Source: Cliona cf. orientalis
Taxonomy: Eukaryota; Porifera; Demospongiae; Clionaida; Clionaidae
Assembly: GCA_963930775.1 (NCBI GenBank)
Contig: OZ005704.1
Location: forward strand, 5,642,001-5,706,000
Direction of reading: 5' to 3'
DNA: 64,000 nucleotides
Below are positions 25,877 through 37,196 of the stretch, piece by piece. The notes under the pieces are model-generated. The model had not been told where the DNA came from and made no database searches. It worked only from the letters and a program-made list of their open reading frames with translations. Position 1 is the first letter of the stretch. Each line of letters starts with the position of its first letter. A program made the translations under genes and the position numbers.

Positions 25877-28273
25877 ATGAAAGTTGAAATGATTAAGTCA
25901 AGGAAAGTGTGGAGTAAAGGATGGGAGATTTTGCTGTTAACCTGTATCATTCTTGCTATTTGTGCTCTCTTCATGATACCCACAGTCTTTTATGCCCTCC
26001 CTCCATTTAGTTTGATCAAAGAGGTAAGTTAATATACCACAACGTTCATCAGTTTGAGTATAATAATTGTTATCCACTTCTCACTCTCAGCCAAAAGACT
26101 CTCGGAAGAATCATACTGATGAGAGCAATGGATCAAGCTTGAATCAGTGCGATCATTGGAAGAATTATTCTGGTCAAATCTGTTTGAATGAGTTGAAAAA
26201 ATTACAGTCCTGCTATGCTTCACAAGTTGATGTGCCAGTCCGTGTTCCTTCTAACACCAACCAAGAAGTGGCTCAAGCCACAGCCGAGAGACTGCTACTA
26301 GGTCTACCCCTGCTCTCCCCTAGCCCAGAGTGTGAGGCAGCCATCAGACCATTCCTGTGCCTCTATCTGTTTGGGTCATGTGACTCGGACAACCAACCAC
26401 TTCAAGTGATACAAGCTGACTGTGTAAAAATGAGAGATGATGTGTGTGCTCGAGAATGGGCACTGGCTGAAAGGTATCTTGGTCAAGGAGTCCTACCGGA
26501 ATGTGGGACACTTTCAAATGAAGAAGGTGAACCACCAAAAGAGGACTGTCAAGGTAGATATGGCTAATATTCTCGATAGCTGCTAATAATAATATTATTA
26601 TTATTGCCACTGCTATACTGGATTATTTTTTTAATGATTCCACTTTGTTAGCAAAACAAAACAGAGGAGATACATCAACTGATCTCCAGTCGAGCACTAA
26701 CACTACACAAGATTGTGGTGGAGGGTATTACCTGAGTGAGAGCGGTGTGTGCAGACCTCTTTGCTCTCTCTGGACAGAGCCAGCAGAAGTTGATGCAGAC
26801 TATATTGGCATCATAGCAGCAGTAATCATTTGCCTACCATCATCGCTTGTCCTAATCACTGTGGCCCTCATCTTTCAAAGAAAAAGCATGTGCGTTTGCA
26901 TATTAGATACTGTAACACCTAGGATGCCTTATTCTGATGAGTAAAAAAGATCATTATTATAGATCATCCTATTATCTATTAATTTTGCAGGTTAATATTC
27001 CCAACATACTACTTGATATACTTATGCATTACAGCAATCCTCATCGGTAAAATTAATAATTTTCATATCATTGCAGTTACTGTATCTTTACATGCATGCA
27101 GCTGTGGTCGTCTTAATAGGACTTGCTTCGAGAGGGAAGCTATTCTGCACTTCCAATGATCTACTTGAGACATTTGCCAATGGAAATGCATATTGTACAT
27201 TCTCAGGTTAAACAATGTCACGATGGCTACGTAGCTAAGCATGATGTTTGCAATAATTATTATTCACGTGCATACAGGTATTGTCTTCACGTATGGAATG
27301 TCACAGCTGGGAATTTTTATTCTATTTCATGCCGTTGGTCTCTGCTGGGGTGTTGTTTTTCCATTTCACTTTCGGAAGTTCAAAGCCGAAGGGAAACTCA
27401 AATATGTCCACATTACTACGTTGCTCATTGCTTTGCTCCTGCCACTAGTTCCAGCTCTGCTGCAACTCAAAGATGGCTATGTGGTGGCAAACTCACCGAC
27501 AGTCATTTGCTATGGACGAAGCATTGATGTCACGTTCTTTTCATTTATTCTACCAATGAGCACTATCCTTGCTGTAGCGACATCCATTCTCACCATCATG
27601 TTTTGGATAATATTTAAGGTGAACACATCAGATTCTATACATAATGATTGTACCCCTTTGCAGCAATGAGCTCAGTTGTGATTTTCTTTCAGTTTTCCAT
27701 ATAATAGTCCTAGCGTTTCCCCTTTTTTAATACCTAAGCTACTGTAAGAGAGCACAGGCAGGATATGTTTATGGGGATGTCACTCTAGCTATACGTACTG
27801 TGATTATGTTACAGCATAAATTGATGCGCGCATGTACTATAGCTACTGGGTATCATCCTATCATGATGTACTATTGAATTCATACAATGTCATAGAAATT
27901 GGCATTGAAGAAGCTATCCAAGTCAGTGAAGAGCAAACAGACTGGTGTACTGAAAAAGGCTGAGGCAAAGATCCTCTTCATCATGTGTTACTACATATTT
28001 GTTGGAACCCTTGTGCTGACACTGTTCACCTACTTCGAGGCAACTAAAGAGGCCGAAATTCAAGTCATTGAAACATTCTTTATTTGCCAAAGCAGCGGGC
28101 TTGAATCAGACGACGACTGTGGTGATACTCCCCAGGTTCATCTGGCAGTATTTGATTCACTGTCCGCCTTGGCTATCATCCTGATTGGACTCTTGCCATC
28201 TGTCGTCATAGCATTCACTTTGAAGTGTGAACATCGACAGGAAAAATCTATAAAGAAAAACAGCAACTGTTAA
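25877..28273 (+). CDS. Frizzled-like receptor A (TM0 + CRD-like + 7TM)
   Basis: Exons: 25877-26023, 26091-26553, 26652-26889, 26991-27046, 27102-27206, 27278-27618, 27896-28273; they sum to 575 codons plus stop with all phases fitting. The start is ATG 25877, giving only about 17 residues before TM0 (ILLLTCIILAICALFMIPTV); an upstream exon is possible since relatives have 60-120 residues there. The CRD-like domain runs from CDHWKNYSGQIC to EDCQ, with PECEAAIRPFLCLYLFGSCD as its core. Seven helices follow. TM4 begins KYVHITTLLIALLLPLVPAL, and TM6 is preceded by KKAEAKILFIMCYY. The tail after TM7 (KCEHRQEKSIKKNSNC) is 18 residues long and lacks KTxxxW. It pairs with B as a subfamily (both have CRPLCSLWTEP and DADYI). 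Class F similarity is strong in TM2-TM5. Ligand unknown; surface receptor inferred. Confidence 0.88.
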
Positions 28274-28766
28274 GAATTGGATAGTAATAATGTAGATTGT
28301 GATTTATTTATACACTCAGTCTAGCTACTTATAATTATACTGTTATAGCATTGTTATTATAACCCCAATGTGCATTATCGATGTATATGTATAATATCTC
28401 AATTGGAGATCCTCTTTTAAAAGGGCCTGACATGGTAGCTATACAGTGTAAACAAGAACCAGCTTCTTTCAACTGACAGGGTTTAATATTGGTATAATAA
28501 TTATACCGGTACATGGAATGCGAGGTATCTGAATTTATTAATAAGTCAAACAACCACTGCACATGATCACAATATTTTTGCATGTAGCTAGCTAGTTATA
28601 ATTATATATCCTGAAGACAAGTTATAACAATGATTACAGTAACTATGACATAACACAGCTCAACAATGATTACAGTAACTATGACTAAGCATAATAAGCA
28701 ATAACATTATAATTATTGTTACAGTACTGTAACATTGAAATTATGCTAATATCATCACTATAGTTA
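28274..28766. other. Convergent spacer between receptor A and the CARD-like gene
   Basis: Both 3' UTRs must lie here. The only structure seen is a 36-bp tandem duplication: AACAATGATTACAGTAACTA occurs at 28626 and 28662. Confidence 0.6.
28626..28685 (+). repeat. 36-bp-period direct repeat
   Basis: The 24-bp stretch starting AACAATGATTACAGTAACTA is present twice, identical, at 28626-28649 and 28662-28685. Confidence 0.85.
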
Positions 28767-30577
28767 TCAGACGTAGGAGCTTATCCTCTGACTACACAAA
28801 TAACAGCGACAATGCATATTTTTTAGCCGGTTAATAGAGGCTTGAAGTTCCTCTTTTTCCCTTGTATGTGTCTCAGTCATTGAATCCTTTTCTTCCTGAA
28901 GTTTATCATTCTTGATTTTTAGCTCATTTTCATCCTTCTGCAGTTGAATCTTTTCCTTTTCAGCCACATTAAGAGCATCGACCATTTTCTTGTATTTTTC
29001 ATTAGCAACAGTTGCTTCTCGTTTAATTTTCATTTCGTATTCATCTATCATTTCCTTTTGAATTCTTATTTTACCCTTAAGTTTTTCAATCTTCCTTCTA
29101 CATTTAGCAACCTTCTCTTTCAATAGCCTTACATTCTCACTATTACGTCCTTTAGCAGCCTTAAGCTTCTCTTTCAACTCTTCCAATTCATTATTTTTCA
29201 AAGCTAGTTTCTTTTTTAGTCTCTTCTTTTCATTTCTTGCTTCATCACTCTTTTTAATCGCTTTCTGCAGCCTGTCGTGGTCACCCTCCTCTGGTTCAGG
29301 TTGCACTGGAACTGCACTCGATACCGACATTAATTTGTGGTTTTCTTGAATTGATGTTATTAGGCTTGGGCTAATTGCATGTGGCATTTTCATTGACAGA
29401 ATATTAAGAAATATCTCAAAGCACCTTTTATCTATTGCAATATTATCTTTTACAGCTTGCAACAATATTCTGGGTTTGTCTTGATTGTACACGTTTAATA
29501 TTTGCTCATACTTGCTCTTAGATATAATGCCTTCGGCTAGGCACTGATCTGATATAGTGAGTCTGGAGGACAGGTACTAATAGCACTGACTAGCTCAGGA
29601 GTAAATTTTTGAATAACTCTGATTTCTGGAATTACTGTGAAGAGTCTAGCTTGATCATTACCGGTTGCATGTGGACTGCTTTGTGAATTAAATGTCTGGT
29701 ATTTTTTTCTAATGGCTTGAACCTGGTCACTGCAAAGTGGAAATTTTTCCAGAATACTCATTGAAATTTCAAAGCAGCTGTTACATGCATGAATAGCATC
29801 CTTAATTGCAATTAATAGGATCCGGACTTTATTATCACTTGGTACCGGAGACTCCAAAAGTCGCTTATACATCCCATCGGAAATGAGCCCATTAGCCAGA
29901 AACCGGTCTGATACCGCCAAAACACTGCAGGTACTAATCGCTGTCACTAACTTTGGAGTGAAGTTTTGAATGACTTTGATTTCTTGAACTTGAGCATCAG
30001 TGAAGAGCTCATCCAACGGTTCAGTTTCCATAGCACACTCATTTTGACTTTCGTCAACCTTGTGACGCTTACATGGGGGCATATGCATAGTAACTTTCAA
30101 TTGTTCTTCAATTTCCCTTACCAATTTGTTTTGACCGCCAAGTGGTTTCAAAATCTTCAACCTGAGAGACTCGAAGCAGCTTGCATCACGTTTGACACAC
30201 GTTTGAAGAGCATCCAACAGGATCTCAGATTTCTTGATATTTGATTCATTCTTAACAGACTCAGGATCAAGAATACGTTTGTACGTGTTCTCAGAGATAA
30301 GTTGTTCACGTAGGCACTCGTCAGCAATTTCTTGGACACCATAAGCACTGAAAGCCATAGTTAGTTGTGGAATATAAGTTGCAAAGATTTCTGCAGCCAT
30401 CATAAACTGTGTATGGTTGGATATTGATGAATGCACAACTCGGCTTAGGTTCGATCTTCTCAGTTCACGTGTTAGAGATCCACAAAGTGGAGGGTTTTCC
30501 TCCTTAGCTCTTGACATGCGCTGTCTCGCAGGCTCCACCCCTGCTGGGTTTACACGTACTACAGGGTACCGCCTCAT
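28767..30577 (-). CDS. CARD-like repeat protein with C-terminal coiled coil; frame interrupted
   Basis: An intronless minus-strand frame encodes three related helical modules of about 85 residues. Each follows a death-fold/CARD-like pattern: TPxLVxAIS, then a hydrophobic run, then LISDxxYKRIL, then KVRILLxAIKDxI, then CFEISMSIL. Module 2 sits at about 29960-29715 and module 3 at about 29640-29390. A charged Lys/Glu coiled coil follows (29300-28800), then a Cys-rich end (CRCYLC). Compared with module 2, module 3 contains two extra bases around 29550-29572. The frame is therefore broken unless this is a sequencing error or allele. The first ATG is 30577; MSRAKEEN or MMAAEIF slightly downstream are plausible alternative starts. 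Adaptor in death-fold signalling is inference; the closest named family is not certain. Confidence 0.7.
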
Positions 30578-30683
30578 TTACGCTAATTAATATGCAATAA
30601 TAAGCCCCTCCCCTCTTACGTGTAGTAGGAAATGGTCGTTAGCTAGCCGTTTTGATGGGTGTGGCTCGTAACTATAAACCACA
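30578..30683. promoter_or_regulatory. Candidate bidirectional promoter between two death-fold genes
   Basis: Only 106 bp separate the first ATG of the minus-strand CARD-like gene from the ATG of the plus-strand Roc-COR gene. The gap contains GCCCCTCCCCTC (GC-box-like) and an A/T-rich TTAATATGCAATAATAA, but no clear TATA box. True start sites may lie within either first exon. Confidence 0.5.
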
Positions 30684-33600
30684 ATGGCGGAGCAGGAAGT
30701 GCTTAGCAAATCCAGCGGCCAAGACGGTAAGCAAATAAGTATAGATGAACAGTAACAAAAAATAATTACCAGTATTATTAAAACCCTACTTATTAATTAA
30801 ATTGGGTGACGTGAAGTGGGCTAGCTGAATCTGCTAGACCCCTCATGACTAATCAATTCACTCTCAGTTCTCCCCAAGGAAGCCAGTAATTGCTTGCTTA
30901 CTACCCTGAAGGTATAATTGTTATCAAACAAAAGATCCTCGAGATCCAATTGAAATTCACCAAAATTGATATATCCCTCGGAAGACGTCATGATGATGAT
31001 TATCTTCCATGGGGGTGTGTTCTTATTAGGCCATCACTTATAATATAATAGTTTCCCGTCCCCCGCCCGCATGCTATTTTAGCACCCGCATCCTCACTTA
31101 TTATTGGCAGTTTCGTTGGCCACACCCCTAATTCAAGGCGGGTTTAGGGGTGTGGTCAGATTCTTGCTTGCAAGATCAGGCTCAAAGTTACTGAACTGTA
31201 TGCCAACTAATAGTAGCAAAATAATAATATTATTAATACAATAATAAAAAATATCCGCCCGCCCGCATGGGTTGATGGCAAATCAGGGGACGGGAAACAA
31301 GTATATTATAAGTCATGGCCTTAACTGGAGTAGCCAAACTTGATAAGTTGCATTGATTTACTGGAAATGAACTTACTATACTTGTAGCAAAAATAGATTA
31401 TCCTACTCTACTCTTGCTTGTAGCTAACTTGAATATATTATATGGAAATGAATGTTTTGTGTTTGTGAATGTTGTCTACTCTATCCAGCCCTACCTCTCA
31501 CATTCAATAATGTTTTTGAGGCGGTAAAGATGGTGAGGAACTGGAGAAAGCTGGCCTGGTGGCTGATGGGCTGGCTTGACTATGAGGGTAGTGATGGTGA
31601 AAAGAAGTTAAATGCCATCCAAAATCAGCATGTCTCTGCAGGGGCGGATCCAGGATTTGAAGGAGAGGGGAGCACAATGAAGACGCGCGCAAAGCGCGCG
31701 CGCAAAATTTTAGGCCACACCCCCCAAATCGATAAACCACGCCTCCTATTTGCCGCGATCGCCTGCTTTCTGGCAGTAAAATGCTCCGTTTCGACGAAGT
31801 TTTGAACTTCTGAGCAGAGCTTGGTATGTTTTATGAAAGAATAAGTAGTGTAAACTATAAAAGGTTGAAGTTTACAGATCAATTGTGTTGAATGGGAAGC
31901 TCATAGCTGAAGGGGGGGGGGGGGGGGAATTGGCCCCCTGTTCCCTCCCCCTGGATCCGCCCCTGCTCTGATGAGGCTTGCCTAAAAGCTGTGGTGGAAC
32001 TATTCCTCTTGGGGGAAGGTGAATACCTACCCTCATGGAGGAGACTGATTCATGCTCTATACGACGCAGGGGAGAACAATGTAGCTGAAAGGATCAAGAC
32101 TAATGCTGAACCACACCAAGGTGAGTGGGTCTCAATGTGGAGGAAACTCTTTTGCATAAGGAAGGCCACAGTAATTATAAATTGATTCATTGTTCTCCGT
32201 CACCCACCTGCATGCTTATTCACCTTATTCATTAGTTGATCATGTTCCTTGTAAACCATAGGAAGTGGGTAAGTTTTAGTGTTACGTATTACTTTACTCA
32301 TAATTATATTCCCAGTAGCAATTTACTTTTGTGTGGTTATGAGGTAATCATGGTGTAACCTACGGTGAAACTATGATGAATTTATTATGCAACCTATAAG
32401 GTAATTAGCTATAAGAAAATCCAGGGCCTCACTGGAGCCTTTCTGGGACTTGAAAATCAGTAAATACATGGAGTATCTTATGCCTAGGTCAGTGAGATGA
32501 ATGAATATTTTAGTTGACTGACATCACCAGATCCCTACAACTATGCCTCATATGTAGCATTTCCATCATTTTTCTAAAAATTTCTGGAATTGCTATATTC
32601 TAGTACGCATAGCAAGTGCACTCATTTATTTTACACCAACACAGGCAGAATAAGAATGATAAAAATCTTGCCAGTGTTGGTGTAAAAAGAACGAGCGCAC
32701 TTGCTAATGCTTAGCTACTAGATTTCAATTTGAGTATTGTCATCTTTGTACCGATTGTGCAATGCGCACATGTCATGTGCTCTACAGAGCTCTAGTTGTA
32801 ATGAGTGTATTGCTACACACGACTATATTTACCCCCAGATCCCACTATGACAGTAAATAATGTCACTCAAATATACTGAACAAAATATCAGGAGACAAAC
32901 GGGAGGAGGTGATGGGTGGAGGTGGACTTGATATTTCTGAACCACTGCTGGAAGAGATCCGGAAGAGATACTCCACTGATATAGAGAAGAACTGTGCATG
33001 TGCAGACTACTATGTGAAATGCCATCCTCGGGCTGAATGGAAAAATATTGTCACGGAACTATATCATAAGAAGGAATTTGCATTAGCAAGGGAATCCAAG
33101 TCATTTATGTCAACTGGTAAAAATGCTGCCACTACCTACAGAGCATAGCTGCTGATACGTTACCGTGTTTATTCTATTAGAACTGAGAACGTAAGCTAAA
33201 AAATAATTTTACGCAATTTTCTGGTAAAGGTCATCACACTCTACACAAAGATACCTCCTAGAACGTGAATTTTCTTGCGCTACTTAGATATTGCGTTTTA
33301 TTAGCATAAACACGGTAGTAATCTTCTGGATTAAACTATTGGTAGCTACTGCTGTGCTTATTAGCACTGTCGACTTCTAGTTTGCCATGCACCCTGCATA
33401 CTGGCATGAGGTTGTATCATCAAGTGTGAGGTCTAGTAATGATGTTGTTCACTCTCTTTCCCCCAGACCCCACTCTAACGGTGGACAATGTCAGTCGTGT
33501 CATGGAAAAGGTCGAGTCAAAAGTGAAGGCGCAGGTATGGAAGGATGCTTGTGATGCTGTAATGGAGAAAGAGAAGGTGACAGAAGTGTGCATATCTGGG

Positions 33601-36600
33601 AAGGAAGATGAATGTGCTGACTTGTATGTCAACTGCAACCCACATTCTTCATGGGAATGGCTGGCTAAATCACTATACCGTCATCATCAGCTTACTGCAC
33701 TGGAGGAAGTGAGATCATATCTCCCTCCTAGAGGTGAGACTTACTTTACATAATATTGCAGCTATATGAATGAAAACTAAACCTAAAGCCTAAACTTTGG
33801 GTAGGTAATTATCCTAACAATATATAGGGGAGTAAGCAAGTCAATTATTTTTGTGGAATGTGTTTGTGCCATGATTGTTTTGCTTATTGGGTAGCTAATA
33901 TGCAAACATTTAATTTGTCCGGTTATAGACCTCACTATAACTACTGAGAAACTAATGGAACTGTTTGCACCACTGGACCCAGATAAGCTTGGAGGTGATG
34001 ACTACCTTGGTCTACCACAGTCTGATATGGACAGAATACAGAAGGACTACCAGAACCCCACCCAGAGGAAAGAGGCCTACCTAGACCTCTACGCCCATCA
34101 ACACCCTTGCCCTGCTTGGAGCTGGATTGCTAGGGTACTCAACAGTGTCAATCTTCGTCAACAGGCTGACTTGGTGGACACCACTTATGTCAAAGGTACA
34201 CAAGATACACCATAGTGAGACTGTCGTCTGATAGGAAATCATGTGTGATCATGAAGTTACCACAGTCCTTATACTTGATTATTGTCATGCATGTCTGTTA
34301 CCAAGCTAGCTGCTAGACACCTGATTAAGCATTTAGCTATATGTTGAAAACAAGGTGTGGTTAGGGTTTTTATTCAGTTGATAAGAATACATGACTGTAT
34401 ACTTATGCTTATCCAAATGAATAAAGTGTTATACGTGTAACTTTAACAACCTTTACCAATTGCTATTCACACTCGTCTGTATAGGCACCTGTGGGGTTAC
34501 TTGCTTTATTCTATTCCTACAGTTAGTGAAAAAACACAGCAGTGGTTTGATGCAGCCATGATGGAGGGTGAAGTGTCATTGCGAAATGGCAGTGCCTTAC
34601 TCTTAGGGGTGGGAGGATCAGGAAAAACGCACATCCTTGCAGCTTTTCTCAAGGAAACTCCTCCATCAATACGAGAAAGCACTCCATGTGCAAAGAAGCC
34701 AGTGAGAGCTGTAGCTCACTGTAAGGCAGGAGTGAGCGATGATCACTTTATACGAATCACTGATGACCACTACTCTGACATGCTTGTATCAACAGCTGAA
34801 GCATTACCACAGTCAACCGATAGTGAAGCTGGTGCTGAACCCACGCAAGCAGAGGCTAAAGATGACTTGAGCAGTTTAGCTTCTTCATCTCCTAATCAGA
34901 AGGATACCACGAGGCAGCCATCATCAGCTGTCAAAGTAGATGCTTCGCGAAGAGAGAAAATATGGTGTGTTCATCGTGCTATGAAGAGACAGTACCTGAG
35001 TCGAATGCAGGCAGGAGCAAAGAAGAAATCAGATCTCAATGACAAAGATGTGCTTGATGTCGATGACACAGGAGGCCAGCCTATGTTTCATGAGATCCTC
35101 CCAGTGTTCATCCAAAACACCATGATTGGCATACTGACAGTGAAGCTCAATGAGCCATTAGACAGTTTTCCGCTAGTCGAGTTCTATGCCAGGGGAGAAC
35201 GCATTGGAGAGCCATTCAATTCACCTTTTACACACTTGGATACACTTCGCCACTGCATGAGGGTGATACGATCAACCTGTGATCGCAACACATGTCCAAA
35301 AATTGCATTTGTGGGAACGCATAAGGATCTCGCACACGAATGCCCACAGGAAAGCATAGAAATGAAGGAGGAAAAACTACGAAATATAATACCTCGGGAT
35401 ATGGAGGACAATATTATCATCCATGGGCAGTCACTGCTGCTTGCTGTCAATGTAAAAACACCAGAAAAAGAAGATGAGAAAACGATATCCACCTTGAGAG
35501 AGAAAGCGATCATAGAATTGCATAAATTGAAGCCGAAGAAGATGCCACTTCGATACGTTCCCTTGGAAATGGCCTTTCAGCGAATGGCCAAGGAGCAACG
35601 AAAATCAGTGATGAGTAAGGAAGAGTGCTTTGAAGTAGCAGCTACTTACAATTTCACACGAGAATCATTTGAGGTAGCACTGAAGTACCTTCACGGGCTG
35701 AAGCTGGTCTTCTATTACGAAGAAATTCTTCCAAATATTGTGTTCATCGATGCCCAGGCCATCCTTGACAAAATCACTGAGCTTGTAGTGCACAGCCTAT
35801 CATTGCAAGCTAAGTCAAGTGGTAAGCTTCTTGGAGCTCTAAAGAAATTCGTGAAATGTGGAATTGTGACAGCAGAGATACTCAAACAGTTCTCGTCTCA
35901 TTATGTCCCTAAGCTTTTCATGAAAGAGCAGCTGATCTTGCTCCTCAAGCACCTGAGGATCATGGCGGAGGTTGGGAAAGGTGAGTATCTCATGCCCTGC
36001 CTCCTGAGGAAACAAGGGATACCACGTCTTGTATCAGATGTAGTCATCCCCGCTCTTTTTTTCTACTTCGGTCCAGATGGCCCCAAGCTTGGAGTTTACT
36101 GCTTTCTCCTTGCTTCTCTCATCACTGAAGCCAAGTGGGAGCTTCTTGAAGAGGACGGCTACCCTGTGCAAGTTTCTCGCAATCAAGTTCAATTTGCTCT
36201 TCCTGGAAAAAAGCCAGGCTGTGTGACAATAACCGATCCCTTTTCCTCATATTTTCACGTTATTGTTGAGCTTGAGCCTCCTGAGGGTGCCAGCGCTGAT
36301 GGAATCCAACACTTCTACGAAGAAATATGTCCAGAGATTCGTGAGACGATTCTCACTGGGATACGAAAGGCATTGCAAAAGCTGAACTACAGCACTTCTA
36401 TTCCCGAAATTGCCTTTTCTTGCACAAAGCACGACGACCTTCACCCAGCCATCATATCAGAAGATGAAAGATTTCTGATCTGCACCAGCAACCGTCGAGT
36501 CTACAGTGAAATGACAGAGCAGCACAAGCTCTGGCTTGGCCACAAAGGTATGCCTCTAGAGATGGATATGCTGTTTTGTTATAATTAGTATGGTATCTGA

Positions 36601-37145
36601 CATTTTTGTTGTAATTAGTATGGTATCTAACATTGGACATAAATGATAGACGTTTCATTTTCTTCTGTTGTATAGGGGACTCTATTTCTAAAAGTCAAGG
36701 AGTTTCTATGGTAACCAATGATCCAGGAGCATCATCTTCACAAACAGCCATTGGTAAGTAATTCCTATTTCAAATTGATCAACTTTATGCAGCGACATAA
36801 CAAATAAATATGAATCCTTCAACAGATATTGATGCCACTCCAACCCTTAAGAATTTATCAATGATGAAGACAAGAGAAGGAAAGAGGATCAAGATAATTT
36901 CAACAGTTGCATCAAGATGGCAAGAGCTAGGAGATCAGTTGGAATTTGACGAGTTTGGTGCAAAGTTGGATGCTATCAAAACAAAGAACCACGGCGATCC
37001 AGAAGCATGTTGCCGTGAAATGTTCCAGCACTGGTTGAAGGGGAGTGGAGTAAGACCTTGCTCGTGGCACAAACTCATTGAACTACTTGAAGACTGTGAC
37101 TTTGAGGTACTGGCTAGACAGGTAAATTCTGTTTTTAGCGAATAA
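30684..37145 (+). CDS. Death domain / Roc-COR GTPase / death domain protein
   Basis: Exons: 30684-30726, 31489-32120 (split by a transposon at 31639-31965), 32892-33116, 33467-33733, 33929-34195, 34523-36547, 36676-36753, 36826-37145. Leaving out the transposon and its target duplication, the sum is 1174 codons plus stop, and every internal exon is phase 1-1. Order: MAEQEVLSKSSGQD leader; N-terminal death domain (LTFNNVFEAVKMVRNWRKLA to AERIKTNAEP); three shorter death-domain-like repeats; P-loop GVGGSGKT at about 34604; switch motif DDTGGQ at 35062; base-recognition motif THKD near 35310; COR-like region from MPLRYVPLEMAFQRM; C-terminal death domain (REMFQHWLKGSGVRPCSWHK). Roc-COR proteins act as dimerising GTPases; death domains recruit partners. 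The roughly 145 residues between P-loop and DDTGGQ are unusually long for Roc. DAPK1-like and other ROCO proteins are the nearest known architectures. Confidence 0.85.
31639..31965. mobile_element. CAGGGGCGG-type MITE inside a death-domain exon
   Basis: The ends are perfect inverted repeats, CAGGGGCGGATCCAGG and CCTGGATCCGCCCCTG. The flanks share CTCTG, a 5-bp target duplication (31634-31638 and 31966-31970). The element is 327 bp with a poly-G run and no transposase frame. CAGGG ends with a 5-bp duplication match the element at 21473-21753, so the same hAT5-like class is inferred. Removing it plus one CTCTG restores the death domain (QHVS joined to DEACLKAVVELFLLGEG). Confidence 0.85.
32311..32482 (+). 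repeat. Dispersed repeat (copy 1 of pair with 38081-38234)
   Basis: It shares CCCAGTA(G/A)CAATTTACTTT, TGTGGTTATGAGGTAAT, CAGGGCCTC(A/G)CTGGAGCC and GACTTGAAAATCAGTAAATA in the same order with the copy near 38100. It lies in an intron of the Roc-COR gene. Non-autonomous element of unknown family. Confidence 0.75.
32601..32720. repeat. Foldback element, about 40-bp imperfect arms
   Basis: The left arm TAGTACGCATAGCAAGTGCA...TTTTACACCAACAC is mirrored by GTGTTGGTGTAAAAAGAACG...GCGCACTTGCTAATGC...CTA. Hairpin-like miniature element in an intron. Confidence 0.65.
36576..36634 (+). repeat. 30-bp tandem duplication just after an exon
   Basis: TTGTTATAATTAGTATGGTA and TTGTTGTAATTAGTATGGTA, each followed by TCT(G/A)ACATT, repeat with a 30-bp period in the intron after exon 34523-36547. 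Confidence 0.8.
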
Positions 37146-37196
37146 TAATATTACTAGCTCTGATTAACCTATCAATATTTTTACGCACAACTTTAT

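Noticed and set aside
25877-28273. Receptors as ordinary Frizzled orthologues
   Set aside because: The extra TM0, re-spaced CRD cysteines and missing KTxxxW argue against naming them FZD genes, so no symbol was given.
30868-30911. Possible extra exon VLPKEASNCLLTTLK of the Roc-COR gene
   Set aside because: It enters in phase 1 but exits in phase 0, which does not fit the next exon; exon 30684-30726 joins 31489 directly in phase.
31452-31805. 117-codon frame running through the death-domain exon into the transposon
   Set aside because: Its second half is transposon sequence; only the part before 31639 is counted as coding.
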